Origin: Microbacterium sp. APC 3901 | Lineage (GTDB): Bacteria; Actinomycetota; Actinomycetes; Actinomycetales; Microbacteriaceae | Direction: 5' to 3' | NCBI RefSeq assembly: GCF_030407765.1 | Contig: NZ_JASDCU010000004.1 | Span: forward strand, 62,001-126,000 | DNA: 64,000 nucleotides | In this document: piece after piece, positions 27,113 to 35,706 of the stretch | Layout of the letters: each line of letters opens with the position of its first letter | How positions within the stretch are numbered: position 1 is the stretch's first letter | Position numbers and translations under genes: made by a program | Notes under the pieces: model-generated | Database searches by the model: none | What the model saw: the letters and a program-made list of their open reading frames with translations, nothing else | What the model was told of the DNA's origin: nothing

Positions 27113-27949
27113 TCAGCAGCCGATGCCGGCCGGGTTCTCGTCGCACGTGTGGGCGACGAGCGCGGTGCGGGCCTCGAGGATGCGGATCTCCTGGACGGCA
27201 CCGGGCGTCGTGAGCTGTCCGGGAACGTCGATCCACCCCGTTCCTAGGTCCACCTGCGCGGTGTATCGGGTGTCCACCCGGGCCGGGTACACGCCGGGTT
27301 CGCTGTAGACATGGCTGGTCGGAGTCGGTGTGAACTGCGCCTGGCCGAGCGCCTCCCATGTCTGTCCCGGCGTCGTCACCGTCGCCGAGCCGCCGTCGCC
27401 GTACGTGTAGTCGTATCCGGCCGGGACGAAGCGCACGCGCAGCGGCACTCCGAACAGCTCGCCGCCGACGATCTGCGCTGCCGCGGCAGCGGTGAAGTTG
27501 GTCGGCATGCCGGCGATCCCGACGTTTCCGGGTTCGGCGGTGGCGAGGACGGATGCCGGGGCGAACCGTGCGAGGTCGGAGATGACGATCGTCGGGGTGC
27601 TCGCCTCCGATGGGGTCGTCGCGGGGGCCGCGGGCCGGTTCGGACGGGGCGCGCATCGCGTGGTGCCCGAGTCGTCCATGCATGCCGCGAGATCGATCGC
27701 CTCCTGGCTCGGTCCCGACGGTGCGCCCGGGCCGGATGGGCCACTCGGTCCTCCGTCGCTTCGACGCGTGTCGGTGCTCGGGTCGGTGCCCTGCTGCTGT
27801 TGCGTGCCGGTGATGATGAGGGACGAGCCATCGACTAGTCCGCACATGCCAGCCGCCGCCCATTGGCCGTTGCAGTCCGAGGCTGTGGCGGGCTGACTGA
27901 GCGGCAGGAGAGCAAGCCCCAAGCTGAGCAAAAAAGTGACGGCTAGCAT
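27113..27949 (-). CDS. Secreted protein of unknown function with a PKD-like segment
   Basis: 278 residues. A Sec signal peptide (LLSLGLALLPLSQPATA, cleavage near residue 24) is followed by Cys-containing DCNGQWAAAGMCGLVDGSSL, a Gly/Ser/Pro linker (about 60-85), and a C-terminal domain with YDYTYGDGGSATVTTPG ... TSHVYSEPGVYPARVDTRY, which resembles the PKD fold (GDG, then HxYxxPGxY). The C-terminus has a last pair of cysteines (HTCDENPAGIGC), so disulfides are likely. I do not recognise a function. Its ATG overlaps the stop of the lipoprotein gene by 7 nt, so the two form one unit. A run of six T occurs in codons 4-6. Confidence 0.75.
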   Translation of the reverse strand: MLAVTFLLSLGLALLPLSQPATASDCNGQWAAAGMCGLVDGSSLIITGTQQQQGTDPSTDTRRSDGGPSGPSGPGAPSGPSQEAIDLAACMDDSGTTRCAPRPNRPAAPATTPSEASTPTIVISDLARFAPASVLATAEPGNVGIAGMPTNFTAAAAAQIVGGELFGVPLRVRFVPAGYDYTYGDGGSATVTTPGQTWEALGQAQFTPTPTSHVYSEPGVYPARVDTRYTAQVDLGTGWIDVPGQLTTPGAVQEIRILEARTALVAHTCDENPAGIGC

Positions 27950-28515
27950 GGGTCGCCATCGAGCAGATTCGAGCTTGAGATCAGCAACGCTCCGTCTGAG
28001 CGCACAAAGGCAACGTCCAAAGGCAACCGCGTCGGGCGGTCATGTGGGGTGACATCCCGGCCGCTCGCGTCGAGTACCTGAGTGCGGCTGACGTCAAGAC
28101 ACACCTTGGCGGTGACCTCGACCCCGCCAGATGTCAGGCCTGCTGTCGTACCGGCAAAGTCCACGATTTGTCCCTCGCCGACAATTTTGAGGCCCTGCTC
28201 CTGGAGGTACCGCGTCGCGTCGATGTCGCTTTCGAGAGCGGGGCCAGCTAGGTACTTTCGTGGGTTCGTCACTGCGTTGTCGGTGATTCGTGACTCATTC
28301 AGCGCATCGTTGTATGCCCGGTACACCTCTTCCGCCGCCGCGAACGCCTCTTCCTCGCTGGCGAATGCAGGCGTCGGCGTGGGGACCGGTGCCGGCTCCG
28401 GTGCGCACCCGAGCACTGAGCTGAGAGCGATCGCGATCGTCGCGGCAGCCACGCTTCTTGTGCGCGCCGTCATCGGTCGGGGAGTTGGCGAGGGCCGCGA
28501 GCGAGGAAGGGTCAC
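27943..28515 (-). CDS. Lipoprotein of unknown function, paired with the secreted protein
   Basis: 190 residues from the GTG at 28515. The signal contains TRSVAAATIAIALSSVLGC with lipidated Cys37 (Cys23 if ATG 28473 is used). A Pro/Thr linker precedes EEEAFAAAEEVYRAYNDALNESR, a helical segment common in actinobacterial lipoproteins of the DUF-type, and a beta-rich C-terminus (VEVTAKVCLDVSRTQVLDASGRDVTP) ending at Cys190. Similar proteins occur in small secreted-protein operons, but their role is unknown to me. GTG 28515 is preferred because TACGGT lies 6 nt upstream on the minus strand. Confidence 0.75.
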   Translation of the reverse strand: MTLPRSRPSPTPRPMTARTRSVAAATIAIALSSVLGCAPEPAPVPTPTPAFASEEEAFAAAEEVYRAYNDALNESRITDNAVTNPRKYLAGPALESDIDATRYLQEQGLKIVGEGQIVDFAGTTAGLTSGGVEVTAKVCLDVSRTQVLDASGRDVTPHDRPTRLPLDVAFVRSDGALLISSSNLLDGDPC

Positions 28516-28521
28516 CGCGCC

Positions 28522-28527
28522 ACCGTA
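28522..28527 (-). promoter_or_regulatory. Leaderless -10 box (TACGGT)
   Basis: Minus strand TACGGT, GGCGCG, then GTG 28515 of the lipoprotein gene; TTTGAC a few bases upstream is part of the same region. Confidence 0.55.
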
Positions 28528-28554
28528 GTCAAAGCGTGGCCGGCGCCGCTGCAG

Positions 28555-28563
28555 TTATCCACA
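28555..28563 (+). other. Single consensus DnaA box
   Basis: TTATCCACA, a perfect match to the DnaA-binding 9-mer, in the 75-bp non-coding gap between the lipoprotein and DUF222 genes. No second box or AT-rich element is near, so this is not an origin. Confidence 0.35.
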
Positions 28564-28590
28564 GCATCAAGCAGTGACGAGCGAGGCCGC

Positions 28591-29928
28591 TCAGAACGGC
28601 GCGCGTGCAACTCCCTCTGCCGCGGTGAAGGTCACCGTGTTCGGTGCAGGAGGGGTATCGACGTAGGTTCGGCCGGTGGGGCTGATCCACTCGACGAGCC
28701 CGCCGGGTTTCTGCTCGACGTGCCAGGGGGAGTGGTGCTTCAGAACGTGATGTCGTCGACAGAAGGACGCGAGGTTCGTCTCGCAGGTCGCGCCACCCGT
28801 CGACGCCGCGTGGTTGTGGTCGATATCGCATTTGCGAGCGGCAATCCCGCAGGTGGGGAATCGGCATCGTTGATCGCGAGCACGCAGGTGCCTGCGCAGG
28901 TGGCGACTCGGTCGATAGCGGTCGACCGCGAGCACTCGACCGCTGATCGGATGCGTCAGCACCCGATCCCACCCCTTCGTCTGGCCGGCCATGGTGCGTG
29001 CGGTGTCCACATCGATCGGCGTTCGCCCGTCGAGCTCGGCGGGTGGCTCCGCATCGGCATCCGACGCCTCGCCCGCATCATCATGCATCAGGGTCGTCAC
29101 CGGAACCGTGATCTCGATCCGCGCACTGATCGCTCCGAGCAGCCCGTCTTCGCTGTCATGACCGGTCGGCTGCCCGCTGAGCACGAGATCGGCGAGCAGG
29201 TCGGCACGGATCTCATCGACCGTTCGATCATCCGCCTCGCACTCGCTGCCGTCACGAGCCGCTTGTCGCTTCGCGCGAAGGTTCTCGTCGCGCAGTGCGT
29301 GCGCCATCTGCGAGAGACGGTCGAACATGCCGTGTACGAGCGCAGCGGGCGCATGCGTGTGCAGCGCCGCCATCCCGTCTTCGCCGTCCGTCACCCATAC
29401 GCGTCGTTGAGACCTGGCTCGCCTGTGGCGCTCGGACACTGTCGTCGGGGCGAACCGCTCGGCGACTCGCCGTGCCAACGCGCGCAGACGGTTGGGCGAC
29501 TCCGCCTCGGCGATCGGGAGGATGGCCGCGGAGTACTTCTCGCGATCGCTGGGCGACTCGATGCCCGACCCCGCGTCGACGATCACCCGGGAGTGCGCCG
29601 GGCTGATCCGCCCCGCCCCCTGCGCGGCCCAGACGCTCGGAAACTGATCGACCAGCAGCTCTGCGGCCGCCATCCGCCGCTCGATCGTGCGGTCGCTGAC
29701 GTGCTGCACTGCACCGATCTCGGCCGCGATCGTCCTGATCGAGTGGTCTCCTCGATCAGGGTGATCGCCCTGCCTGGCGATGTCGATCGCCAGCAACCCG
29801 GCGATCGCCAGCAACCCGTCACGCGCGGCGCTCATGCTGCTGAGCGTCGCCTCCGCGACCTCTAGCGCGGCGACGAGATCGGCGAGATTCGCCATCTGCG
29901 TGTCCGTCGCGTCGAGCAGTGCTGTCAT
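28591..29928 (-). CDS. DUF222 domain-containing HNH endonuclease (13E12-repeat family)
   Basis: 445 residues. The N-terminal about 300 residues are the helical DUF222 domain (LADLVAALEVAEATLSSMSAARD ... SDRTIERRMAAAELLVDQFPSVWAAQGAGRISPAHSRVI). The C-terminal HNH nuclease has RDQRCRFPTCGIAARKCDIDHNHAASTGGATCETNLASFCRRHH: a Cys pair for zinc, the catalytic D-I-D-H, an Asn and the closing H-H. Such proteins are repeated many times in actinobacterial genomes; the biological role is not established, though mobility or DNA uptake has been proposed. No partner genes or inverted repeats are visible here. GC and codon use look like the neighbours. Confidence 0.92.
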   Translation of the reverse strand: MTALLDATDTQMANLADLVAALEVAEATLSSMSAARDGLLAIAGLLAIDIARQGDHPDRGDHSIRTIAAEIGAVQHVSDRTIERRMAAAELLVDQFPSVWAAQGAGRISPAHSRVIVDAGSGIESPSDREKYSAAILPIAEAESPNRLRALARRVAERFAPTTVSERHRRARSQRRVWVTDGEDGMAALHTHAPAALVHGMFDRLSQMAHALRDENLRAKRQAARDGSECEADDRTVDEIRADLLADLVLSGQPTGHDSEDGLLGAISARIEITVPVTTLMHDDAGEASDADAEPPAELDGRTPIDVDTARTMAGQTKGWDRVLTHPISGRVLAVDRYRPSRHLRRHLRARDQRCRFPTCGIAARKCDIDHNHAASTGGATCETNLASFCRRHHVLKHHSPWHVEQKPGGLVEWISPTGRTYVDTPPAPNTVTFTAAEGVARAPF

Positions 29929-30019
29929 GCCCTAAGTAGATCAGGGACCACCGACATTCGAAGATAAATACGAGACATTCCGATCGTGACATGATCACGG
30001 AAAGGTAACGAAAGCGTGC

Positions 30020-30025
30020 GACACT
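30020..30025 (+). promoter_or_regulatory. Possible leaderless -10 box (GACACT)
   Basis: GACACT, GGCGGC, then ATG 30032. A weaker match than the TAnnnT boxes elsewhere. Confidence 0.35.
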
Positions 30026-30031
30026 GGCGGC

Positions 30032-30814
30032 ATGCTTCTCCGTGCGATCGACACCGGGGCGGGCCCACGCACAGTGCTCCTGCTCCACGGGATGATGGGG
30101 TCGTCCGACAGCTGGCGGCGCCTCATCCTGCTGCTCACAGCCAACGGCCACCGCGTGATCGCCCTCGACCTCCCCGGCCACGGCCTGTCGGAGCGCGATC
30201 CGCAGCTCACGATCGAGCAGGCCGCGGCCTCCGTGGTCGAGACGGTCCGGCACCTCGGACCAGGGCGTCCGCTCGCAGCTGTCGGCCATTCCTATGGGGC
30301 GACAGTCCTGGCCGCGGCCGCCGAGATGCTGCAGCCCGACCTGTCTGTGTACGTCGATGCGGCGCTCGCCCTCACCGGAGGACACGACCGCGCGGCTCTC
30401 ACAGCGCAATACGCGCGCGATCGTGGAGCGCGCCTGACTCCGGAGGATCTGCTCGCATCACGCCCCTTCTACTCCGTGCAGGATGCCGAGGTGGAGGCGC
30501 GCGCCGCCGCACTCTTCGACCCGGCCACGACAGCATCCATCTCCTGCGACACCGATCACGCCTGGCTCCCCGATGCCGGTTCGATCGTCGTCAAAGCTGA
30601 ACCGAGTTCGTGGGTCAGCGAAGACGACGTCCGCAGATTCGCGGCGAACGGCGCCGATGTCCGCTGCATCCCCGGGGCCGCGCACACCATCTGGTACAGC
30701 CACTTCGACGAGTTCGTCGCATCCCTGCCCGAACTCTTCGGGCCACCGGCGTCACGCACGCTGTCAGAGCCTCTTCGACCGGACCCCACGCTCCCGCCGT
30801 CACCGCAGCCCTGA
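30032..30814 (+). CDS. Alpha/beta-fold hydrolase
   Basis: 260 residues. LLLHGMMGSSDSWRRL provides the oxyanion HG motif (about residues 17-32), ALDLPGHGLSERD the second strand, VGHSYGATVLAAAAEML the nucleophile elbow with the catalytic Ser, and GAAHTIWYSHFDEFV the catalytic His near the C-terminus. The triad is therefore intact. The substrate is unknown; esterase, lactonase and haloperoxidase-like activities are all possible. No signal peptide. It stands between a divergent DUF222 gene and the ABC-F gene and ends 44 nt before the latter. Confidence 0.88.
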   Translation: MLLRAIDTGAGPRTVLLLHGMMGSSDSWRRLILLLTANGHRVIALDLPGHGLSERDPQLTIEQAAASVVETVRHLGPGRPLAAVGHSYGATVLAAAAEMLQPDLSVYVDAALALTGGHDRAALTAQYARDRGARLTPEDLLASRPFYSVQDAEVEARAAALFDPATTASISCDTDHAWLPDAGSIVVKAEPSSWVSEDDVRRFAANGADVRCIPGAAHTIWYSHFDEFVASLPELFGPPASRTLSEPLRPDPTLPPSPQP

Positions 30815-30842
30815 GCTGACCGACCCACCCAGCGTGCCCGAC

Positions 30843-30848
30843 TACCCT
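30843..30848 (+). promoter_or_regulatory. Probable -10 box (TACCCT) of the ABC-F gene
   Basis: TACCCT lies 10 nt before ATG 30859. The GGGGAG between may act as a weak ribosome site on a very short leader. Confidence 0.5.
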
Positions 30849-30858
30849 GGGGAGTGAT

Positions 30859-32670
30859 ATGGCACATCTTCTCGGGGCAGAAGCCCTTCATCTCGAATAT
30901 CCGACGAGGGTCGTCTTCGACTCCGTGACCCTCGGCATCGAAGAAGGTGACCGCATCGGCATCGTCGGCCGCAACGGCGACGGCAAGTCGAGCCTCCTGG
31001 GCATGCTCGCGGGCCTCAAGGAGCCGAGCTCGGGCCGCGTCACGGTGCGCGGTGGCACGACCATCGGCGTGCTCGATCAGGCCGACACCCTCAGCGACGA
31101 CCTGACCATCAGTGCAGCGGTCGTCGGCGACACGCCTGAGTACGAGTGGGCGGGCGACCCCCGCATCCGCGACGTGATCGAGGGGCTGCTGAAGGATCTG
31201 CCGTGGGATGCCCAGATCGGCTCCCTCAGCGGTGGCCAGCGCCGTCGCGTCTCGCTCGCCAAGCTGCTGACGGGTGACTGGGATGTCATCGCCCTCGATG
31301 AGCCCACGAACCATCTCGACGTCGAAGCCATCACCTGGCTGGCCGGGCACCTCAAGAAGCGGTGGAGTCCGAACTCCGGAGCGCTCATGGTCGTCACCCA
31401 CGACCGGTGGTTCCTCGACGAGATCTCGACCGAGACATGGGAGGTGCACGACCGCATCGTCGAGCCCTTCGAGGGCGGCTACGCGGCATACATCCTGCAG
31501 CGCGTCGAACGCGATCGCATGTCGGCGGCCACCGAGGCCAAGCGTCAGAACCTCGCCAAGAAGGAGCTCGCCTGGCTCCGCCGAGGCGCGCCCGCTCGCA
31601 CCGCGAAGCCGAAGTTCCGCATCGACGCCGCCAACGAGCTCATCGCCGACGTGCCGGAGATCCGCGACAAGATCTCGCTGCAGTCTCTCGCGGTATCGCG
31701 TCTGGGCAAGGACGTCGTCGACCTGCTCGACGTAGGCGTCTCGTACCCGAAGGAAGACGGAACCACACGGGAGGTGCTGCGCGACGTCGAGTGGCGCATC
31801 GCGCCGGGGGAGCGCACCGGCATCCTCGGCGTCAACGGCGCCGGCAAGTCGACGCTGCTCGGTCTCATCGCAGGCACCGTCGAGCCGACCGTGGGCCGCG
31901 TGAAGCGCGGCACGACCGTGAAGGTCAAGACGCTCACCCAGCGCCTCGATGAGCTCGAGGACGTGCGCCGCGAGCCGGTGCGGGTCGTGATCTCCCGGCT
32001 GCGCACCTCGTACACGATGGGCTCCGGCTCGAAGGCTCAGGAGCTCACTCCCGGCCAGCTGCTCGAACGCCTCGGGTTCGACTCCGCGCAGCTCTCCACC
32101 CCGGTCAAGGACCTGTCGGGTGGCCAGCAGCGTCGTCTCCAGTTGCTGCTCGTGCTGCTCGACCAGCCCAACGTGCTGATCCTCGACGAGCCGACCAACG
32201 ACCTCGACACCGACATGCTCGCGGCGATCGAGGACCTGCTCGACTCGTGGTCGGGAACCCTGCTCGTGGTCAGCCACGACCGGTACTTCCTCGAGCGCGT
32301 CACCGACCAGCAGTTCGCGATCCTCGACGGACACCTGCGGCATCTGCCCGGAGGCGTCGACGAGTATCTGCGACTGCGTCAGCTGCAGACCTCGGCGCCC
32401 GGCAAGTCGCAGACGGCCGTCAACACCGAGAAGAAGGGGTCCAGCCTCGACGGCGCCGCCCTGCGCTCAGCGCAGAAGGAGGTCTCGTCGCTCGAGCGTC
32501 GCATCCAGAAGCTCACGCAGCAGGTCGACAGGGCGAAGACCGCGCTGGCCGAGCACGACCAGTCGGACTTCGCGGGCCTGGGCGACAAGATGAAGGCGAT
32601 CAGCGATCAGCAGGCGGAGATCGAGGAGCTCGAGCTCCGCTGGTTCGAGCTGACCGAAGAGCTCGACTGA
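30859..32670 (+). CDS. ABC-F family ATPase (Uup-like)
   Basis: 603 residues, two ATPase domains and no membrane helices. Domain 1: Walker A GRNGDGKSS, signature LSGGQRRRVS, DEPTNHLD. Linker of about 80 residues with LRRGAPARTAKPKFRIDAAN, matching the P-site-tRNA-interaction motif region. Domain 2: Walker A GVNGAGKST, signature LSGGQQRRLQ, DEPTNDLD. A C-terminal coiled coil (about 535-603, Gln/Glu/Lys-rich) is typical of Uup. These proteins act on ribosomes or branched DNA; some give ribosome protection against antibiotics. It lies downstream of ispE in many actinobacteria, so a housekeeping role is more likely than resistance. Confidence 0.92.
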   Translation: MAHLLGAEALHLEYPTRVVFDSVTLGIEEGDRIGIVGRNGDGKSSLLGMLAGLKEPSSGRVTVRGGTTIGVLDQADTLSDDLTISAAVVGDTPEYEWAGDPRIRDVIEGLLKDLPWDAQIGSLSGGQRRRVSLAKLLTGDWDVIALDEPTNHLDVEAITWLAGHLKKRWSPNSGALMVVTHDRWFLDEISTETWEVHDRIVEPFEGGYAAYILQRVERDRMSAATEAKRQNLAKKELAWLRRGAPARTAKPKFRIDAANELIADVPEIRDKISLQSLAVSRLGKDVVDLLDVGVSYPKEDGTTREVLRDVEWRIAPGERTGILGVNGAGKSTLLGLIAGTVEPTVGRVKRGTTVKVKTLTQRLDELEDVRREPVRVVISRLRTSYTMGSGSKAQELTPGQLLERLGFDSAQLSTPVKDLSGGQQRRLQLLLVLLDQPNVLILDEPTNDLDTDMLAAIEDLLDSWSGTLLVVSHDRYFLERVTDQQFAILDGHLRHLPGGVDEYLRLRQLQTSAPGKSQTAVNTEKKGSSLDGAALRSAQKEVSSLERRIQKLTQQVDRAKTALAEHDQSDFAGLGDKMKAISDQQAEIEELELRWFELTEELD

Positions 32671-32793
32671 CGCGGGGTCTCGCCATTCGGCCGTAGCGGG
32701 AATACGGTGGCAGTGCGATGCGCTGTGCTCTGGGCGGGGTTCGATGCCATCAGGGATCGCACAGCTTGATCCTGCGGTACCCGGGAGGCTCAG

Positions 32794-34599
32794 ATGGAAG
32801 GACTCGAGGTCACCGTCCTGATCGGACTCACGATCCTCGTGGGAACGATGCTGGCACCTCGTGTGCGGCTCGCCCTGCCGCTCGTTCTGGTCATCCTGGG
32901 GCTGCTGCTCGGTTTCGTCCCCGAGCTTCGTGAGATCCAGCTGCCGCCCGAGACCGTCCTGCTGCTGTTCCTGCCGGTGATGCTGTTCTGGGAGAGCCTG
33001 ACCACCTCGCTGCGCTCGATCCGCCGCGACTTCCGCTACATCCTGCCGATGAGCACTCTGCTCGTCGTGGCATCGGCTTTCGCGGTCGCCGGCATCGGAC
33101 TGCTGTTCGGGATGCCGTGGGAGACGGCCCTCATCCTCGGCGCGGCGGTCGCCCCACCCGACGCCACGGCCGTCGCGGCCCTCGGACGTCTGCTGCCCAC
33201 CCGCATGTTCATGAAGCTCAAGGCCGAGAGCCTGACGAACGACGGCACGGCACTGGTGCTCTACGCGATCGCGATCTCGCTGGCCCTCGGCGGCAACGTG
33301 ACGCCGCTGTCGGTGACGATGTCGGTGCTCGTCTCGTACCTCGGAGGCATCGCCGCCGGCGTGGTCATCGCCGCGCTCGCCTACCTGCTGCTGCGTCGCA
33401 CGTCCTCGACGATCGTGATCAACGTCACTCTTCTGCTGATTCCGTTCTCGTCGTTCCTGCTCGCCGAGATCGTGCATGCGTCCGGTGTCCTCGCCGTCGT
33501 GGTCGCAGGGCTCATCGTCGCCTACGTGTCGCCTCGTGTCACGACAGCGTCGTCCCGCCGTCAGGTGGCCGCAGCCTGGCCCTTCGGCGTCTTCCTGCTC
33601 AACGGCGCGCTCTTCGTCCTGATCGGTCTCGAGGTGCAGTTCGTCGCGCATGAGATCTCGGCGGCGGCGATCGGCCGTCTGGTGCTGATCACGCTGGCGG
33701 TGTGGATGACGCTGCTCGTCGTGCGCTATCTCTTCCAGGTGATGAACGCCCCGTTCCAGCGACGCAACCCCGCGCGTCCGTCGCGCGGTGCGCGGGCGCG
33801 GTCGATGGCGGTCTCGACCGTGGCCGGCATGAGAGGCGCGGTGTCGCTCGCGATCGCGCTGTCGGTGCCGGTCTCCAGCGCGACCGAGGGCGAGATCGCC
33901 GGACGTGATGAGACCGTGTTCGTCACCGCCGGGGTGATCCTGTTGAGCCTGCTCGTGCAGGGGCCGCTCCTGCCCGCCGTCGTCCGCTGGGCCCGTTTCC
34001 CCGTCGACCACGCCGAAGACGAGGAGTACGAGCTGGCCGAACGCACGATCTCGGGTGCCGCCCTCGCTGCCCTCGACGATCTCGCGGCCGAGCACGGTGT
34101 CGGGCAGGAGATCCGAGACAGGGTGCGCGCCGAGGGCTATCAGATGCTCGAGTTCTCGAACGCACGCGCCCTGGCCCGCGAGCAGGCCATCGTCGACGCC
34201 GAGGCGCAGGCGCTCGACGTGATGCTCGATGAGCCCGACCCGCTCGGAAACGGCGGCTCGGTGCCCGAGACAGGGGAGGAAAGCCGAGCGGATGCCGTGC
34301 AGACGCCGGTGCGGATGCCGGACTCGACGCGCATCGTCGATGACGAAGACAGCACCGACGGCGAGGTCAGGACCCTGCAGATGCTCGCGACCTCGGTCGA
34401 CGTCGACGTCATGCAGCGGTCGCCTCTGCTGCGTCACGAAGAGCACACGCGCCTCAAGCTCGCCCTCCTCGACCGCAAGCGCGAGGTGCTGCTCGGGCTG
34501 CGCAGAGACCGCACGGTCGACGACCTCGTGTTCCGTCGCATCTCGGCCAGACTCGACCTCGAACAGGTGAGGCTGCAGGGCATCGAGGATTACGACTGA
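32794..34599 (+). CDS. Na+/H+ antiporter, CPA1 family
   Basis: 601 residues. Twelve to thirteen helices occupy about residues 1-415, followed by a hydrophilic cytosolic tail of about 185 residues. LILGAAVAPPDATAVAALGRLLP (about 110-132) holds the ion-binding PPDATA signature and KLKAESLTNDGTALVLY (about 142-158) contains the E-S-x-x-N-D-G-T motif of the NhaP/NHE exchangers. The tail is acidic at about 470-520 and ends in a helical region that may sense pH or ions. It exchanges cytosolic Na+ (or K+) for H+. The ATG has GGGAGG 8-10 nt upstream. The 123-bp gap before it shows no clear element. Confidence 0.92.
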   Translation: MEGLEVTVLIGLTILVGTMLAPRVRLALPLVLVILGLLLGFVPELREIQLPPETVLLLFLPVMLFWESLTTSLRSIRRDFRYILPMSTLLVVASAFAVAGIGLLFGMPWETALILGAAVAPPDATAVAALGRLLPTRMFMKLKAESLTNDGTALVLYAIAISLALGGNVTPLSVTMSVLVSYLGGIAAGVVIAALAYLLLRRTSSTIVINVTLLLIPFSSFLLAEIVHASGVLAVVVAGLIVAYVSPRVTTASSRRQVAAAWPFGVFLLNGALFVLIGLEVQFVAHEISAAAIGRLVLITLAVWMTLLVVRYLFQVMNAPFQRRNPARPSRGARARSMAVSTVAGMRGAVSLAIALSVPVSSATEGEIAGRDETVFVTAGVILLSLLVQGPLLPAVVRWARFPVDHAEDEEYELAERTISGAALAALDDLAAEHGVGQEIRDRVRAEGYQMLEFSNARALAREQAIVDAEAQALDVMLDEPDPLGNGGSVPETGEESRADAVQTPVRMPDSTRIVDDEDSTDGEVRTLQMLATSVDVDVMQRSPLLRHEEHTRLKLALLDRKREVLLGLRRDRTVDDLVFRRISARLDLEQVRLQGIEDYD

Positions 34600-34603
34600 C
34601 GGC

Positions 34604-34623
34604 TGTGACGCTCTGTGACGCTC
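34604..34623 (+). repeat. Tandem 10-bp direct repeat upstream of metQ
   Basis: TGTGACGCTC occurs twice back to back (34604-34613, 34614-34623), one helical turn apart, just after the antiporter stop and upstream of the metQ promoter region (TTGTCG 34626 / TAACGT 34651). Possible regulator site; no riboswitch fits in the 91-bp leader region. Confidence 0.5.
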
Positions 34624-34690
34624 GATTGTCGCGCACCGTGTCGCCCTGCCTAACGTATTCGAGTCCCCCAAGAGAGGAACCCGAACACTC

Positions 34691-35605
34691 ATGTCCATCA
34701 CAGCATCCCGTCGGACCACATCCGTCATCGCCGCGCTCGCCGCGGTCCCGCTCTTCGTCGCACTCGCAGGCTGCGCGACGGCATCCTCCGAGGCCGGTTC
34801 CGGCGACGGTGGAGACGAGACCGTCAAGATCGGTGTCGTCGGCAAGGGAGACGCGCAGTGGGCTCCCTTCGTCGAGGCAGCCGCTGAAGAGGGCATCACG
34901 GTCGAGCTCGTCGACTTCGGCTCGTACGAGCAGCCGAACCCCGCACTCACCGAGGGCGAGATCGACCTCAACCAGTTCCAGCACATCGTGTACCTCGCCG
35001 AGTACAACAGCGCCTCAGGCTCCGACCTGACCCCGATCGGATCGACCGCGATCTACCCGCTCGGCCTGTACTCGCAGAAGTACGACGATGTCGACGACAT
35101 CCCCGAGGGCGAGACCGTCGCCGTTCCGGACGACGCGTCGAACCAGGCCCGCGCGCTGCTCGTGCTGCAGTCGGCCGGACTCATCGAGCTCAAGAGCGGC
35201 GGCACGATCTTCTCGGATCTCGCCGACGTCGACACCGAGAAGTCCAAGGTCGAGGTCACCGCCCTCGAGGCTGCGCTGATCCCCACCTCGCTGCCCGATG
35301 TGGCCGCGGCGATCATCAACAACGACTTCGTGGAAGACGCCGGACTCAGCTTCGACGACGCCATCGCGCAGGACGACCCCGAGGACGCGAACGCGCTGCC
35401 GTACGTGAACATCTTCGCGGCACGCGCTGAAGACGCCGACAACGAGACGTACCTCAAGCTCGTCGAGATCTTCCAGACGAACGAAGACGTGCAGGCGGGT
35501 CTGATCGAGTCGTCGGGTGACACCGCGGTGCCGCTCCAGACCCCGGTCGAGGACCTCGTCGCCTCGCTCGAGAAGGTCCAGGAAGACACCGAGGCCAACA
35601 AGTAA
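34691..35605 (+). CDS. metQ: Methionine-binding lipoprotein MetQ (NlpA family)
   Basis: 304 residues. The signal peptide ends in the lipobox LAGC with Cys28. The mature protein shows the NlpA pattern: VKIGVVGKGDAQWAPFVEAAAEEGITVELVDF, then NPALTEGEIDLNQFQHIVYL, and VAVPDDASNQARALLVLQSAGLI. It delivers methionine to the MetNI transporter encoded directly downstream. A strong hairpin separates it from metN, which could make MetQ more abundant than the transporter. ATG 34691 has AGAGAGGAA upstream. Confidence 0.95.
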   Translation: MSITASRRTTSVIAALAAVPLFVALAGCATASSEAGSGDGGDETVKIGVVGKGDAQWAPFVEAAAEEGITVELVDFGSYEQPNPALTEGEIDLNQFQHIVYLAEYNSASGSDLTPIGSTAIYPLGLYSQKYDDVDDIPEGETVAVPDDASNQARALLVLQSAGLIELKSGGTIFSDLADVDTEKSKVEVTALEAALIPTSLPDVAAAIINNDFVEDAGLSFDDAIAQDDPEDANALPYVNIFAARAEDADNETYLKLVEIFQTNEDVQAGLIESSGDTAVPLQTPVEDLVASLEKVQEDTEANK

Positions 35606-35644
35606 GACGACCGGGGTGAACGACACCCCCCGTCCGATGAGGGA

Positions 35645-35677
35645 GAATCGGGTGGCGCTTCGTGCGTCACCCGATTC
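35645..35677 (+). terminator. Intra-operon hairpin between metQ and metN
   Basis: GAATCGGGTGGCGC (35645-35658) pairs with GCGTCACCCGATTC (35664-35677), 13 of 14 pairs, loop TTCGT, followed by TTCGTTC. Looks like a partial terminator that lowers metNI expression relative to metQ. Confidence 0.7.
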
Positions 35678-35706
35678 TTCGTTCCCGAAGCAGACCGGAG
35701 CACCAC

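Noticed and set aside
27000..27959. 319-codon frame overlapping the secreted-protein gene
   Set aside because: Arg/His-rich shadow frame; the 27113-27949 frame has a signal peptide and a PKD-like motif.
28591..29928. DUF222-HNH gene as homing intron or inserted mobile element
   Set aside because: No intron secondary structure, target repeats or interrupted host gene found around it.
30556..32343. Long minus-strand frame antisense to the ABC-F gene
   Set aside because: The plus strand encodes complete Walker and signature motifs here; the antisense frame is an artefact of GC-rich codon use.
34600..34690. SAM riboswitch before metQ
   Set aside because: Leader is far too short and has no matching conserved core.
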